Assembly (NCBI GenBank): GCA_028701945.1
Contig: JAQVPT010000041.1
Location: 1 to 16,461, forward strand
Direction: 5' to 3'
DNA from: Bacteroidales bacterium
GTDB lineage: Bacteria > Bacteroidota > Bacteroidia > Bacteroidales > ML635J-15
DNA length: 16,461 nt
A program made the position numbers and the translations under genes. How positions within the stretch are numbered: the first letter of the stretch is position 1; every line of letters begins with the position of its first letter. This document shows positions 1-8,003 of the stretch, in pieces. The notes beneath the pieces were generated by a model, which saw only the letters and a list, made by a program, of their open reading frames with translations, did no database searches and was not told where the DNA came from.

Positions 1-1
1 C

Positions 2-349
2 CTTAAATTTTACGCATCAATGCGTATCGATATTCGTCGTATTGGGCAAATAAAAGATAGCGAAGACATAACTGGAAACCGCACTAGAGTTAAAGTTGTT
101 AAAAATAAAGTAGCTCCACCTTTCCGTAAAGCTGAATTCGATATTATGTATGGTGAAGGAATTTCTAAAATCGGTGAAATTATTGACTTGGGCGTAGAAC
201 TCGAAATTATTAAGAAAAGCGGTAGCTGGTTTAGCTATGGTGAAACTAAATTAGGGCAAGGAAGAGATGCTGTTAAAAACATTTTAACAGATAATCCCGA
301 GTTATGTGATGAGATTCAAGCTAAGATTATAGAAAAACTTAAACAATAA
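2..349 (+). CDS. recA: Recombinase RecA, C-terminal part (5' truncated by window edge)
   Basis: RecA is the cytoplasmic DNA-dependent ATPase that forms filaments on single-stranded DNA, drives homologous recombination and triggers the SOS response. Only the last 115 codons are present. The frame is open from base 2, reading LKFYASMRIDIRRIGQIKD, which is the conserved RecA segment just after the ATPase core. It is followed by the region that normally carries the KNK motif (here VKNKVAPPF) and the FDIMYGEGIS segment. The internal Met at base 20 is not the start; the gene begins outside the window. The C-terminus is short and Lys-rich, without the long acidic tail of enterobacterial RecA. The stop overlaps the next gene's start by one base, so the downstream lipoprotein is probably co-transcribed. 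Identification is from conserved motifs and is secure. Confidence 0.97.
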   Translation, partial: LKFYASMRIDIRRIGQIKDSEDITGNRTRVKVVKNKVAPPFRKAEFDIMYGEGISKIGEIIDLGVELEIIKKSGSWFSYGETKLGQGRDAVKNILTDNPELCDEIQAKIIEKLKQ

Positions 350-1365
350 TGCACAAAACTTTTGCACTTTTATTTATATTGAGTGGTTTTATGTTTGCTT
401 GCAACAATTCGGCAAAAGACAATAACGCAGACGAGATATTAAATGATACTACCGAAACTATCGAAAGTTTGACGGTTAAAATAAGAAAAAATCCCGAAAA
501 TGCTCAATTATTTGTTCAAAGAGCACATCTGCAAGTTGAAAATGAAAATATTGTCGAAGCTATAAACGATTTCGAAATTGCACTTCGTGTTGACTCACTT
601 ATCCCTGATGTTTATAATGAACTTTGCGATCTCTATTTGTTAAAAGGTGAATCTGGTAAGGCAAAAGATGCGCTTGTTAAGTGTCTTGGTCTTTTTCCGA
701 TGAATGCCGAAGCTAGGTTAAAACTTGCTCAAATTTATTTTTATGTCGAGATGTATCAAGAGGCTATGCACGAAATAGTAAACCTAGAAACAAATAAATT
801 ACAATCATCAGAGTCTTATTTCGTCAAAGGACTTATACTTAACGAAACTCAAGCTTATGATGAAGCGATTAAAGCCTTGCGTAAATCGATTGAATATAAT
901 ACCGAAAATTGGCAAGCTTATAATCTATTGGGGATGATATATTATCGAAAAGATGATCCTCTTGGAATAGAATATTTTGTTACAGCAGTTAGGTTATTCC
1001 CAAACAATCTCGAAATACGCTTTAATGCTGGTTTGGTGTTTCAACACTTCAAAATGTTCGATAAAGCTATTGATGAGTACGATTATGTTATAAGTGCTGA
1101 CTCGAGCTATTATCAAGCATATTTTAATAAAGGATATGTTTATATTAATGGAATTGGTAATTATGAAAGTGCAGTCGAAAATTTTACTGCTGCCATTAAA
1201 ATAGATTCAAATGCCACTAAAGCATGGTATAACAGAGGTGTAGCTTACGAAATGATGGGAAAGCTAAAACTTGCAGAGTTGGACTATCGTAAGGCTTTAG
1301 AAATATTGCCAAATTACGAACTTGCAGTGAATGCATTAAATGATGTGATTGCAAAACAAAGATAA
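349..1365 (+). CDS. TPR-repeat lipoprotein
   Basis: A 338-residue predicted lipoprotein. The N-terminus has a short positive start, a hydrophobic stretch and a lipobox-like FMFAC, with Cys18 as the likely lipidated residue, so the protein should sit in the outer or inner membrane. From about residue 50 to the end it is a run of roughly eight tetratricopeptide repeats; typical segments are KAWYNRGVAYEMMGKLKLAE and EAIKALRKSIEYN. TPR arrays are protein-interaction scaffolds, so a partner role is likely, but no catalytic domain is visible and the specific function is unknown. The ATG shares its first A with the recA stop (TAATG), which suggests translational coupling. A 65-base gap separates it from the S9 peptidase gene, so the two may share transcripts. 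Confidence 0.85.
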   Translation: MHKTFALLFILSGFMFACNNSAKDNNADEILNDTTETIESLTVKIRKNPENAQLFVQRAHLQVENENIVEAINDFEIALRVDSLIPDVYNELCDLYLLKGESGKAKDALVKCLGLFPMNAEARLKLAQIYFYVEMYQEAMHEIVNLETNKLQSSESYFVKGLILNETQAYDEAIKALRKSIEYNTENWQAYNLLGMIYYRKDDPLGIEYFVTAVRLFPNNLEIRFNAGLVFQHFKMFDKAIDEYDYVISADSSYYQAYFNKGYVYINGIGNYESAVENFTAAIKIDSNATKAWYNRGVAYEMMGKLKLAELDYRKALEILPNYELAVNALNDVIAKQR

Positions 1366-1430
1366 TTGCAGCTTGCTTTTGACTGATTATTAGAATTCAA
1401 TTTGTCGCTAACTATAAAACAGTTCTGATT

Positions 1431-3542
1431 ATGAAACGTATTTGGTATCTTTTTCTTATTGTAGCAGTTCTTTTTGTTTCTTGTAAACCAGAAACAGATG
1501 TACAACCTCAAGATGGGTTTACAATGCCCGATATCTCTTTAACCGAACAAGAGATAACAAACGGAATCCTCACTCCTGAAATTTTATGGAAATTCGGTCG
1601 TGTAAGCGATCCGCAGTTAAGCCCTGACGGCAACACTGTAATTTATAATATCACATATTATAATATTGAAGAAAATAAAGGATATACTCATATCTTCTCA
1701 ATCCCTACTCAAGGTGGAGAAGCAAAGCAAATTACAATAGGGAATTATTCATGTTTTAACCCTCGTTGGATTCTTGAAGGAAAGAAAATTGCTTATTTGT
1801 CTTCCCAAACCGATACTGTTCAAATTTGGACAATGAATGCAGATGGTACCGAAAAAGCCAAAATATCAGACCTTGAGATTAGTATTAATGCTTTTAAAGT
1901 TTCGCCTGCTGGAGATAAGATTCTTTTGACTTCTGATGTAAAATTGGATAAAACTCCAACCGATATTTACGAAGATTTACCAAAAGCAGATGTAATTATT
2001 GCCGAAGATTTAATGTATAGACATTGGAACAATTGGCATGATTATGCTTACTCGCATATTTTTGTTGCTGATTTTGACGGCAATTCTGTAACTTCTCCAA
2101 AGGATATTATGGATGGTGAACGTTGGGATGCTCCTATGAGTGCTTATTTTGATGATTCGGAGATTTGCTGGAGTCCAAACGGAAATAAAATAGCATATAC
2201 ATGTAAGAAAATGAATGGAAAAGAATATGCTCTTAGTACAGATTCTGATATTTATATTTATGATACCCAAACTGGAAAAACCGATAATATTACAAAAGGA
2301 ATGTTGGGATATGATAAGTATCCTGTGTTTTCGCCAGATTCAAAAATGATTTCTTGGACGAGCATGGAGACACCAGGATATGAAGCCGATAAACTAAGAT
2401 TGTTCATAATGGATTTTGAAACAGGAGCAAAAACTTATCTTACTAAAAATTTTGATTACGGTGTTTCAAATGTTGTTTGGCCTACAGAAAATGAAGTCTC
2501 AGAAAACATTTATTTTATATCTGATATAAATGCAACTCAACAAATCTTTGGTATAAATACAAAAACTAAAGCGGTTGTGCAGATTACAGAAGGGACACAT
2601 GATATTTTTGCAATGCTCTTTAATAAAGACAAATTTATTATTCAAAAAATGAGTATGTCGATGGCAACCGAAATTTACGAAGTGAGTAAACAAGGCGAAG
2701 AACGTCAGATCACTTTTACCAATAAACATATTTATGATAATATCGAAATGGGTAAAGTTGTTGAGAAATGGATACCTACCACAGATGGAAAACAAATGCT
2801 TGTTTGGTTAATATTGCCTCCAAAATTTGATGCAACAAAAGAATATCCTGCAATTTTATATTGTCAGGGAGGACCTCAGTCGGCAGTTTCGCAATTTTTT
2901 AGTTATAGATGGAATTTCCAAATAATGGCGGCAAACGGATATGTTGTAATTGCTCCTAATCGTAGGGGTTTACCTGGGTTTGGTTCGGAATGGAATGCTC
3001 AAATATCTGGCGACTATGGAGGTCAAAATATGAAAGACTATATATCGGCAGTTAATGAATTTAAAAACGAACCCTATATCGATGAAGATCGTATTGGAGC
3101 AGTTGGAGCAAGCTATGGCGGCTTTTCAGTATTTTGGCTCGCAGGACACAATGAAAATAATATATTTAAAGCATTTATCTCCCATTGTGGAATGTTTAAT
3201 CTTGAATCACAATATGCGGCAACGGAAGAAATGTTCTTTGTGAACCACGATTTGGGCGGTGCATATTGGGAAAAAGAAAATAAAATCGCTCAAAAATCTT
3301 ACGAAAATTCGCCTCATAACTTTGTGCATAAATGGAATACCCCTATACTGATAATTACTGGTGGATACGATTTTAGAATCCCATATACCGAAAGTTTACA
3401 GGCGTTTAATGCTGCTCAATTAAATGATGTGGAAAGCAAATTGTTGATTTTTCCTGAAGAATCTCACTTTGTTCTTAAACCTCAAAATAGTATCTTGTGG
3501 CAACGTGAGTTTAAAGCTTGGCTTGATAAATATTTGAAGTAA
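1431..3542 (+). CDS. S9 family peptidase (DPP5 / acylaminoacyl-peptidase-like), exported lipoprotein
   Basis: A 703-residue serine peptidase of the prolyl oligopeptidase (S9) family, which releases dipeptides or acyl-amino acids from peptide N-termini. The first 18 residues form a lipoprotein signal ending FVSC (Cys18). Residues about 45-440 show repeated beta-propeller blades (SPDGNTVIYNI, SPNGNKIAYT, SPDSKMISWTS). Residues about 450-703 are the alpha/beta hydrolase domain, with nucleophile Ser561 in GASYGG, probable acid Asp647 in GGYDFRIPY and His679 in ESHFVLK. Length and layout match bacterial dipeptidyl-peptidase 5, as known from Porphyromonas, including a segment WNNWHDYAYSHIFVAD near residue 200. 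The likely role is breakdown of peptides in the periplasm or at the cell surface for amino-acid use. Exact substrate preference, and DPP5 versus acylaminoacyl-peptidase, cannot be settled from sequence alone. Confidence 0.9.
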   Translation: MKRIWYLFLIVAVLFVSCKPETDVQPQDGFTMPDISLTEQEITNGILTPEILWKFGRVSDPQLSPDGNTVIYNITYYNIEENKGYTHIFSIPTQGGEAKQITIGNYSCFNPRWILEGKKIAYLSSQTDTVQIWTMNADGTEKAKISDLEISINAFKVSPAGDKILLTSDVKLDKTPTDIYEDLPKADVIIAEDLMYRHWNNWHDYAYSHIFVADFDGNSVTSPKDIMDGERWDAPMSAYFDDSEICWSPNGNKIAYTCKKMNGKEYALSTDSDIYIYDTQTGKTDNITKGMLGYDKYPVFSPDSKMISWTSMETPGYEADKLRLFIMDFETGAKTYLTKNFDYGVSNVVWPTENEVSENIYFISDINATQQIFGINTKTKAVVQITEGTHDIFAMLFNKDKFIIQKMSMSMATEIYEVSKQGEERQITFTNKHIYDNIEMGKVVEKWIPTTDGKQMLVWLILPPKFDATKEYPAILYCQGGPQSAVSQFFSYRWNFQIMAANGYVVIAPNRRGLPGFGSEWNAQISGDYGGQNMKDYISAVNEFKNEPYIDEDRIGAVGASYGGFSVFWLAGHNENNIFKAFISHCGMFNLESQYAATEEMFFVNHDLGGAYWEKENKIAQKSYENSPHNFVHKWNTPILIITGGYDFRIPYTESLQAFNAAQLNDVESKLLIFPEESHFVLKPQNSILWQREFKAWLDKYLK

Positions 3543-3555
3543 AATTATAAAATAT

Positions 3556-3587
3556 TCAGGTGGTGAAGTCAAAACGAAGCCACCTGA
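3556..3587. terminator. Hairpin between convergent genes, possible bidirectional terminator
   Basis: An 8-bp perfect stem, TCAGGTGG (3556-3563) paired with CCACCTGA (3580-3587), encloses a 16-base loop. It lies just after the S9 peptidase stop and between two convergent genes. There is no clean T-run on the + side (ATTATTACAC). On the minus side the flank is A/T-rich with short T runs. It may terminate both transcripts, but the evidence is only the stem and its position. Confidence 0.5.
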
Positions 3588-3647
3588 TTATTACACAAGA
3601 ATTATGGGGTTTTCAGTAGGTCTGATACTTCCTTGCTAAATTTGTGT

Positions 3648-4841
3648 TCAGACACCGTCTATTTTATAGCTATTTTGGAAAATTTCATTAATAACTGAGT
3701 TCAGCTCTGTTTTGAGTTCTATTTTATTCGGATTAAGAGTGTTTTCTAGTGTCAAGTTTTCTATTAGCTTGTATAAGTTTTTGATATTTTCTTCTGCGTA
3801 CCAAATTTTACAATATGCCAGTTTCTCGAAACGGTAGATGTTCCATTCTTGCTCAAATATTGTTGGGATTGCGATAGTAGGAATGTTGCTATTTATTGCC
3901 TGGTACATTGTCCCGTTCCCGCCATGACATATTAGTAAATCTATTAGATGTGAGGTCTCATCAAAATTAATAAAATCTGTATAATAAATATTCCCGACTT
4001 GTTTTTCTTCTATTTCTCCAGTAATGATAATATTGTAGTTCAGCCAAAAAGGATTTGTTAAATCGCCAACACTTGTGATTTTACCAGTGCTACCCATCGA
4101 AATTAAAATTGATTTTTTTCTGTTGTCGAGTTTTAAAAAGTTTAATAGCTTGTTGTCTTTTTTGATGCAGGAATATAGTAAGGGACCGCAATACTTATAA
4201 TTATTAGGTAGATTTGTTGATGGAAAGATGTCGGGGTCATCACAAATTATATTTTGGTCGCCAGCAAATTCATCAAATAAGTCATTATACTGTTTTAAAT
4301 TGAGTTTTTGTCTGATTTTACGAAATGGAGTATGTACTTTACGTAATGTTCGTTTTTCAACTGTTCGTACAATTTTATTCCAAGTTTTCTCTGATACTTT
4401 GGGTTTAAATGTGTTTGCTCTATGTGTGTGCGGCACGGGTCTTAGGTCATTATAGAAATGTGTTAGATAAGCGTTTAATATACTTATTAATGGAGTCTTG
4501 CAATACTCAGCGGCAATTCTTAAACCTAAGTATGTGTCCCCAATAATGTAATCGGGTTTTTCGTTTTTAATAATTTTAATTAGTGCTTCTACTGTTTGTG
4601 TAACAGATTTTTTGTTAATCCATGAGAAATCGAAAGATTCTGCCTTTTCAATTACTGTATCATAAGTGTTGAGAGTGTCTTTTGTGAGTTTATAGCCGTT
4701 CGATTTAACATAATTGTCATATTTTCCCGATTTTAAAAATACTATATCTGCATCAAAATTTATTCCCTTTACAAGTTCAATGCTACGAAGATAATGCGCT
4801 AATAAATTATATGGAGTAACGAGAATTTTTATCATAAGCAT
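3648..4841 (-). CDS. GT1/GT28-type glycosyltransferase (GT-B fold)
   Basis: A 397-residue predicted cytoplasmic glycosyltransferase of the GT-B fold, the type that moves a sugar from a nucleotide-sugar donor to a lipid or small acceptor. The N-terminal half begins IKILVTPYNLLAHYLRSIEL and contains KPDYIIGDTYLGLRIAAEY, typical of the acceptor domain. The C-terminal half has the donor-site block DLLICHGGNGTMYQAI (HGGNGT at residues 306-311) followed by IPTIAIPTIFEQEWNIYRFE, as in UGT/MGT-like enzymes. No signal peptide or membrane segment is seen. Two starts are possible, Met1 (4841) and Met3 (4835); the second gives the usual distance from start to first strand. The start touches the T-tract of the upstream ferredoxin terminator, so its promoter is unclear. 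The acceptor cannot be predicted. Confidence 0.8.
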   Translation of the reverse strand: MLMIKILVTPYNLLAHYLRSIELVKGINFDADIVFLKSGKYDNYVKSNGYKLTKDTLNTYDTVIEKAESFDFSWINKKSVTQTVEALIKIIKNEKPDYIIGDTYLGLRIAAEYCKTPLISILNAYLTHFYNDLRPVPHTHRANTFKPKVSEKTWNKIVRTVEKRTLRKVHTPFRKIRQKLNLKQYNDLFDEFAGDQNIICDDPDIFPSTNLPNNYKYCGPLLYSCIKKDNKLLNFLKLDNRKKSILISMGSTGKITSVGDLTNPFWLNYNIIITGEIEEKQVGNIYYTDFINFDETSHLIDLLICHGGNGTMYQAINSNIPTIAIPTIFEQEWNIYRFEKLAYCKIWYAEENIKNLYKLIENLTLENTLNPNKIELKTELNSVINEIFQNSYKIDGV

Positions 4842-4877
4842 AAAAAAAAGACTGTTACTATGAATAAACAGTCTTTT
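4842..4877 (-). terminator. Rho-independent terminator of the ferredoxin gene
   Basis: An 11-bp perfect stem pairs AACAGTCTTTT (4867-4877) with AAAAGACTGTT (4846-4856) around a 10-base loop. On the minus strand the stem ends in eight consecutive T residues, reaching base 4842. It starts 20 bases after the ferredoxin stop, in the right orientation. The last T directly precedes the ATG of the glycosyltransferase gene. Because both stem flanks are A/T tracts it may also act weakly on + strand transcripts. Confidence 0.85.
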
Positions 4878-4896
4878 CTTTTTAAATTTCTTTTAA

Positions 4897-5064
4897 CTAC
4901 TCTGGGTGAATCGCTTCAACTGGACATACGTCAGCACAAGCTCCACAATCTGTACATAAATCAGGATCAATTACATAGATATCACCTTCTGATATTGCCT
5001 CAACTGGGCATTCATCAATACATGTACCACAAGCAGTACAATCATCACTAATTTTATAAGCCAT
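4897..5064 (-). CDS. 2[4Fe-4S] ferredoxin, 55 aa
   Basis: A small cytoplasmic electron carrier of the bacterial (clostridial) 2[4Fe-4S] type. Translating the minus strand from the ATG at 5064 gives 55 residues starting MAYKISDDCTACGTC and ending in a TAG stop. Both cluster motifs are complete: Cys9, Cys12, Cys15, Cys19-Pro and Cys37, Cys40, Cys43, Cys47-Pro (CX2CX2CX3CP twice). The length equals the usual 55-60 residues of this family. It is a lone gene with a probable promoter about 40 bases upstream and a strong terminator just downstream, so it forms its own short transcript. Low-potential ferredoxins of this kind serve pyruvate or 2-oxoacid:ferredoxin oxidoreductases and hydrogenases; the partner is not encoded here. 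Its presence suggests an anaerobic or facultative lifestyle. Confidence 0.95.
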   Translation of the reverse strand: MAYKISDDCTACGTCIDECPVEAISEGDIYVIDPDLCTDCGACADVCPVEAIHPE

Positions 5065-5105
5065 TTCTTATTATTTTAAATTAATAAATTTGTAATTTAT
5101 ATTTA

Positions 5106-5113
5106 CAAACATA
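5106..5113 (-). promoter_or_regulatory. Candidate -7 element for the ferredoxin gene
   Basis: The minus strand reads TATGTTTG here, matching the Bacteroidota -7 consensus TAnnTTTG. It would place a transcription start near base 5100, about 35 bases before the ATG at 5064. No clear -33 TTG lies at the expected distance, so the call rests on one box and position. Confidence 0.45.
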
Positions 5114-5265
5114 GTGTAGTTTTTTTTAACATAAAAGGAAATATAATGTTTTTTTATATTTTATAATGATTCTAAATAAAGCGTTGTTGTACGTGCCTAT
5201 TTGGTTTGCTTTAAACCAGAGTACCCATAATCGAAGAAAGGTAAAATTGCTACTGTTTTTATCTA

Positions 5266-6783
5266 TTAATTAATGACATCGATTTCAAAGAGTAAGAATT
5301 TTTCGGTAATATAGTTCAGTGTTTTCTCATCAAAGGATTTAATCAATTTTAGATTTATTGAATCATTAATTTTAATATCACTTTTTATTGGATTCCTATT
5401 TTCGTCAATAATAAAAAGTGGGGCTTCTGTTCCAATTACTACAGGCTGTTTCCATCTTATCAAACTATCTGGAACTGATTGGAAGTAAAGCCGTAAGGAA
5501 TCGACTCTTAGAGGGAGTTTATTAGTTATATTACTAACACTATGGTGATTCCAAATTGTATAGTCAACGCAATCGTTTCTTCCTAGAGAGAATACTGATA
5601 GATTTTCCTTTCGATAAATTCTTATAGAGTTGTAATGAGTTTCTGGGAATGTTAAAACTGTTTTGTTTGAATAATTCTCGTCAAGATATTCAGCTAACTT
5701 ATCGGCATAAGAGTAGGGGGCATAATTATAATCGCTTATTTTTACCTTAAATTCATAAGACATCCACATAATAACTGGAATAAATATGAAAAACAGTTTA
5801 GGATTCCACTTAATATTTAGTTCGTTGTAAATTATTATTATAAAGGCGATTATTGCAATAAACAAAACACCATAATTATTAACTCCTAGGTATTTTACAA
5901 TGCTAATTGCGAGAAACGCTGCAATCGATATGGAAACTGATAATATCCAAATTATAGTTTGCTGTTTATTTTCTTTCCAGAATTTGGTGAGTAGAAATGC
6001 TATTACTGTAGGAAATAGCATTATATTTAGCATTGTAGATTTAACTGTAAAAACATCAGAAATGAGTTTGTTGAAATATTGCGTTAGTTGATAAAATGAA
6101 ATTTTCATATTCCATGTATTTAGCTCTACCATTAAATCGCTTGGTGGTAAAAGTTGCACAATACACAGTGCTATTCCCATAATTGGAATTAAATTTAAAA
6201 TATAGTTGATTTTCTTTTTTCTAATAATTTGTACTCCTAAGTAATAAAGCCAAAAAGAGATCGCAATTGGAATAGTAGTAACATGTACTTGCATTAGTAA
6301 GAAGACCATGGTATATAGTAGGTATTTTTTGTCTTTTTGAATAGCCCTAACTGCAACCATCATAAAGATTAATGCTAATACATATTGTCTTACGCAAAAT
6401 AAGTTTCTAAGTACTGTGAGCTGAAGAAGAATCGCGATTTTGTAAATTAATGGCAATTCAATTTTAAAAAGGAAGTACCACACAAAGAATGCTACAAAAG
6501 CGAAGTGAATAATATTTACACTTGCTGGTTCAATTGGAATTATCCATGAAAACAACCAAAGCAAAATGTGCCATAAGCCAGTTGAGCCTTCATATCCAAG
6601 CGTTCCGATGAGGTCGAAGAAGTTCCTGTTGTTATTTACAATTAGTAATATTTGGGATTCGTCTCTTTCGTAAACATGTGTCCATTTAAGCCACGCAAGC
6701 AAACCAGCGTAGAGTATCAGAATTAACCATTTGCTCCATTTTGATTCAAATATTTTAGTCGCTATTTGTAGAACCTTTTCCAT
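5266..6783 (-). CDS. Polytopic membrane protein, GT-C glycosyltransferase-like
   Basis: An integral membrane protein of 505 residues from the chosen ATG at 6783. It has about ten to twelve hydrophobic segments over residues 18-355 and then a soluble tail of about 150 residues, probably outside the cytoplasm. The first loop after the first membrane helix carries THVYERDESQ (residues 35-44; acidic Asp41/Glu42) and then YEGSTGLWHILLWLF. This resembles the first-loop signature of GT-C-fold, polyprenyl-phosphate-sugar-dependent glycosyltransferases and related uncharacterised proteins (acidic DE pair, later YEGxxxLWHLLL). The longer frame from a TTG at 6822 is rejected because a good promoter overlaps it. 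The tail also contains the less familiar TFPETHYNSIRIYRKENLSV. The likely role is sugar transfer onto a lipid or protein at the membrane; the substrate is unknown and membership of a named family is inferred. Confidence 0.7.
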   Translation of the reverse strand: MEKVLQIATKIFESKWSKWLILILYAGLLAWLKWTHVYERDESQILLIVNNNRNFFDLIGTLGYEGSTGLWHILLWLFSWIIPIEPASVNIIHFAFVAFFVWYFLFKIELPLIYKIAILLQLTVLRNLFCVRQYVLALIFMMVAVRAIQKDKKYLLYTMVFLLMQVHVTTIPIAISFWLYYLGVQIIRKKKINYILNLIPIMGIALCIVQLLPPSDLMVELNTWNMKISFYQLTQYFNKLISDVFTVKSTMLNIMLFPTVIAFLLTKFWKENKQQTIIWILSVSISIAAFLAISIVKYLGVNNYGVLFIAIIAFIIIIYNELNIKWNPKLFFIFIPVIMWMSYEFKVKISDYNYAPYSYADKLAEYLDENYSNKTVLTFPETHYNSIRIYRKENLSVFSLGRNDCVDYTIWNHHSVSNITNKLPLRVDSLRLYFQSVPDSLIRWKQPVVIGTEAPLFIIDENRNPIKSDIKINDSINLKLIKSFDEKTLNYITEKFLLFEIDVIN

Positions 6784-6823
6784 TGGTTTTTTAAATCTTA
6801 TTGTAAATATAAGTGTTTTCAAT

Positions 6824-6852
6824 CAAAATTAAAAATTATTTTTCTCAGACAA
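6824..6852 (-). promoter_or_regulatory. Bacteroidota-type promoter for the GT-C-like gene
   Basis: On the minus strand a TTG (6852-6850) is followed after 18 bases by TAATTTTG (6831-6824), matching the TTG-N19-TAnnTTTG pattern of the Bacteroidota housekeeping sigma factor. The predicted start point near 6817 leaves a leader of about 34 bases to the ATG at 6783. It excludes the upstream TTG codon at 6822 as the translation start. Confidence 0.6.
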
Positions 6853-6890
6853 TAATTAGTCTATTTTCTTGCTATGATTTTTTAAACAAT

Positions 6891-6922
6891 AAAAAAAGAC
6901 TGCCATAAAAACTGACAGTCTT
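6891..6922 (-). terminator. Rho-independent terminator of the arcC-arcB operon
   Basis: The stem pairs CAGTCTT (6916-6922) with AAGACTG (6896-6902) and can be extended inward by TG/CA after one mismatch. On the minus strand it ends in a run of seven T residues. It lies about 27 bases beyond the arcB stop, in the right orientation. Its stem core is the same as that of the ferredoxin terminator. Confidence 0.85.
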
Positions 6923-6948
6923 AATATATTGCTTTACATTAAAGTTTA

Positions 6949-7971
6949 TTACGATCCTAAAGTAGCAACCATAACTGCTTTGATGGAGTGTAATCTGTTT
7001 TCTGCCTCATCAAAAACAATTGAATGTGGAGATTCAAATACCTCTTCGGTAACTTCCATTTCACCTTTAGCAACAACAGGATATTTTTTTCCTAATTTTG
7101 TAGCCATGTCTTTACCAATTTCCGTTTCGTCATTATGAAAAGCAGGCAGACAGTGCATAAATTTAACATTTGGGTTTTTAGTTTTCTTAATCATATCCAT
7201 ATTTACTTGGTATGGTCCCATAATTTTCACTGCTTCCTCCCATTTCTCTGCTGGATCGCCCATCGAAACCCATACGTCTGTGTATAAAAAGTCGCAATTT
7301 TTAACGCCATCTTCAACATTTTCGGTGATAGTTATTTTTGCTCCAGTTTCTTTAGCTATTTCATTGCATTGAGCGACAAGTTCTTTATTTGGATGGAATT
7401 TTTTTGGAGCAACAGCTCTAAAATCCATACCCATTTTTGCAGCACCTACCATTAGACTATTACCCATATTGTTTTGTGCATCGCCTAAATATGCAAAAGC
7501 TACTTGATTTAGGGGTTTGTCAGAATGCTCAAGCATAGTCATAAAATCTGCTAAAATTTGTGTTGGATGATATTCGGTTGTTAAGCCGTTCCAAACAGGA
7601 ACTCCTGCATGAGCTCCTAACTCTTCAACGATTTCTTGCCCAAAACCACGATATTCGACACCATCATACATACGCCCTAAAACTCGGGCAGTATCTTTCA
7701 TAGATTCTTTTTTACCCATTTGCGAACCGCTTGGGCCTAAGAAAGTTACATGGGCACCTTGATCTAATGCCGCTACTTCAAAAGCACAACGAGTACGAGT
7801 AGAATCTTTTGCAAATAGTAAAACTATATTTTTACCTTTTAATCTTTGCTGCTCCGTACCTGCATATTTTGCTTTTTTAAGGTCAAGCGATAAGTCTAAT
7901 AAATACTGAATTTCTTTAGGGGAAAAATCTAAAAGTTTTAGAAAATTTCTGTTTCTTAGGTTAAAAGCCAT
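6949..7971 (-). CDS. arcB: Ornithine carbamoyltransferase, catabolic type
   Basis: This cytoplasmic enzyme interconverts citrulline plus phosphate with ornithine plus carbamoyl phosphate. The 340-residue protein is full length. It has the carbamoyl-phosphate motif STRTRCAFEVA (residues 57-67), HPTQ (135-138), GDAQNNMGNS (163-172), the ornithine loop DVWVSMGDP (232-240) and HCLPAFH (273-279, Cys274). The start MAFNLRNRNFLKLL and the YAGTEQQRLKGKNI segment closely resemble the catabolic ArcB enzymes of Pseudomonas. They do not resemble the N-succinylornithine carbamoyltransferase used for biosynthesis in Bacteroides. It follows carbamate kinase by 32 bases on the same strand and is closed by a terminator, so the two form an operon. 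Catabolic direction is inferred from this pairing; a biosynthetic role (argF/argI) cannot be excluded. No arginine deiminase gene lies in the window. Confidence 0.93.
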   Translation of the reverse strand: MAFNLRNRNFLKLLDFSPKEIQYLLDLSLDLKKAKYAGTEQQRLKGKNIVLLFAKDSTRTRCAFEVAALDQGAHVTFLGPSGSQMGKKESMKDTARVLGRMYDGVEYRGFGQEIVEELGAHAGVPVWNGLTTEYHPTQILADFMTMLEHSDKPLNQVAFAYLGDAQNNMGNSLMVGAAKMGMDFRAVAPKKFHPNKELVAQCNEIAKETGAKITITENVEDGVKNCDFLYTDVWVSMGDPAEKWEEAVKIMGPYQVNMDMIKKTKNPNVKFMHCLPAFHNDETEIGKDMATKLGKKYPVVAKGEMEVTEEVFESPHSIVFDEAENRLHSIKAVMVATLGS

Positions 7972-8003
7972 GATTTATTTAATTTTAGTTATTATTTATA
8001 TTA

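Noticed and set aside
4860..5051. Plus-strand open frame of 63 codons opposite the ferredoxin
   Set aside because: It is the antisense of the 2[4Fe-4S] ferredoxin (His/Leu/Gln-rich product) and begins inside the terminator stem.
5189..5224. Hairpin TGGTTT/AAACCA flanked by GTAC repeats, considered as a tRNA, small RNA or terminator of the GT-C-like gene
   Set aside because: The stem is only 6 bp, no T-run follows on either strand, and no cloverleaf or T-loop sequence can be built; chance pairing is likely in this AT-rich gap.
6784..6822. Upstream TTG start (6822) for the GT-C-like gene, adding 13 residues
   Set aside because: The TTG lies beside the predicted -7 box (6824-6831), leaving no leader; the ATG at 6783 gives a normal start just before the first membrane helix.
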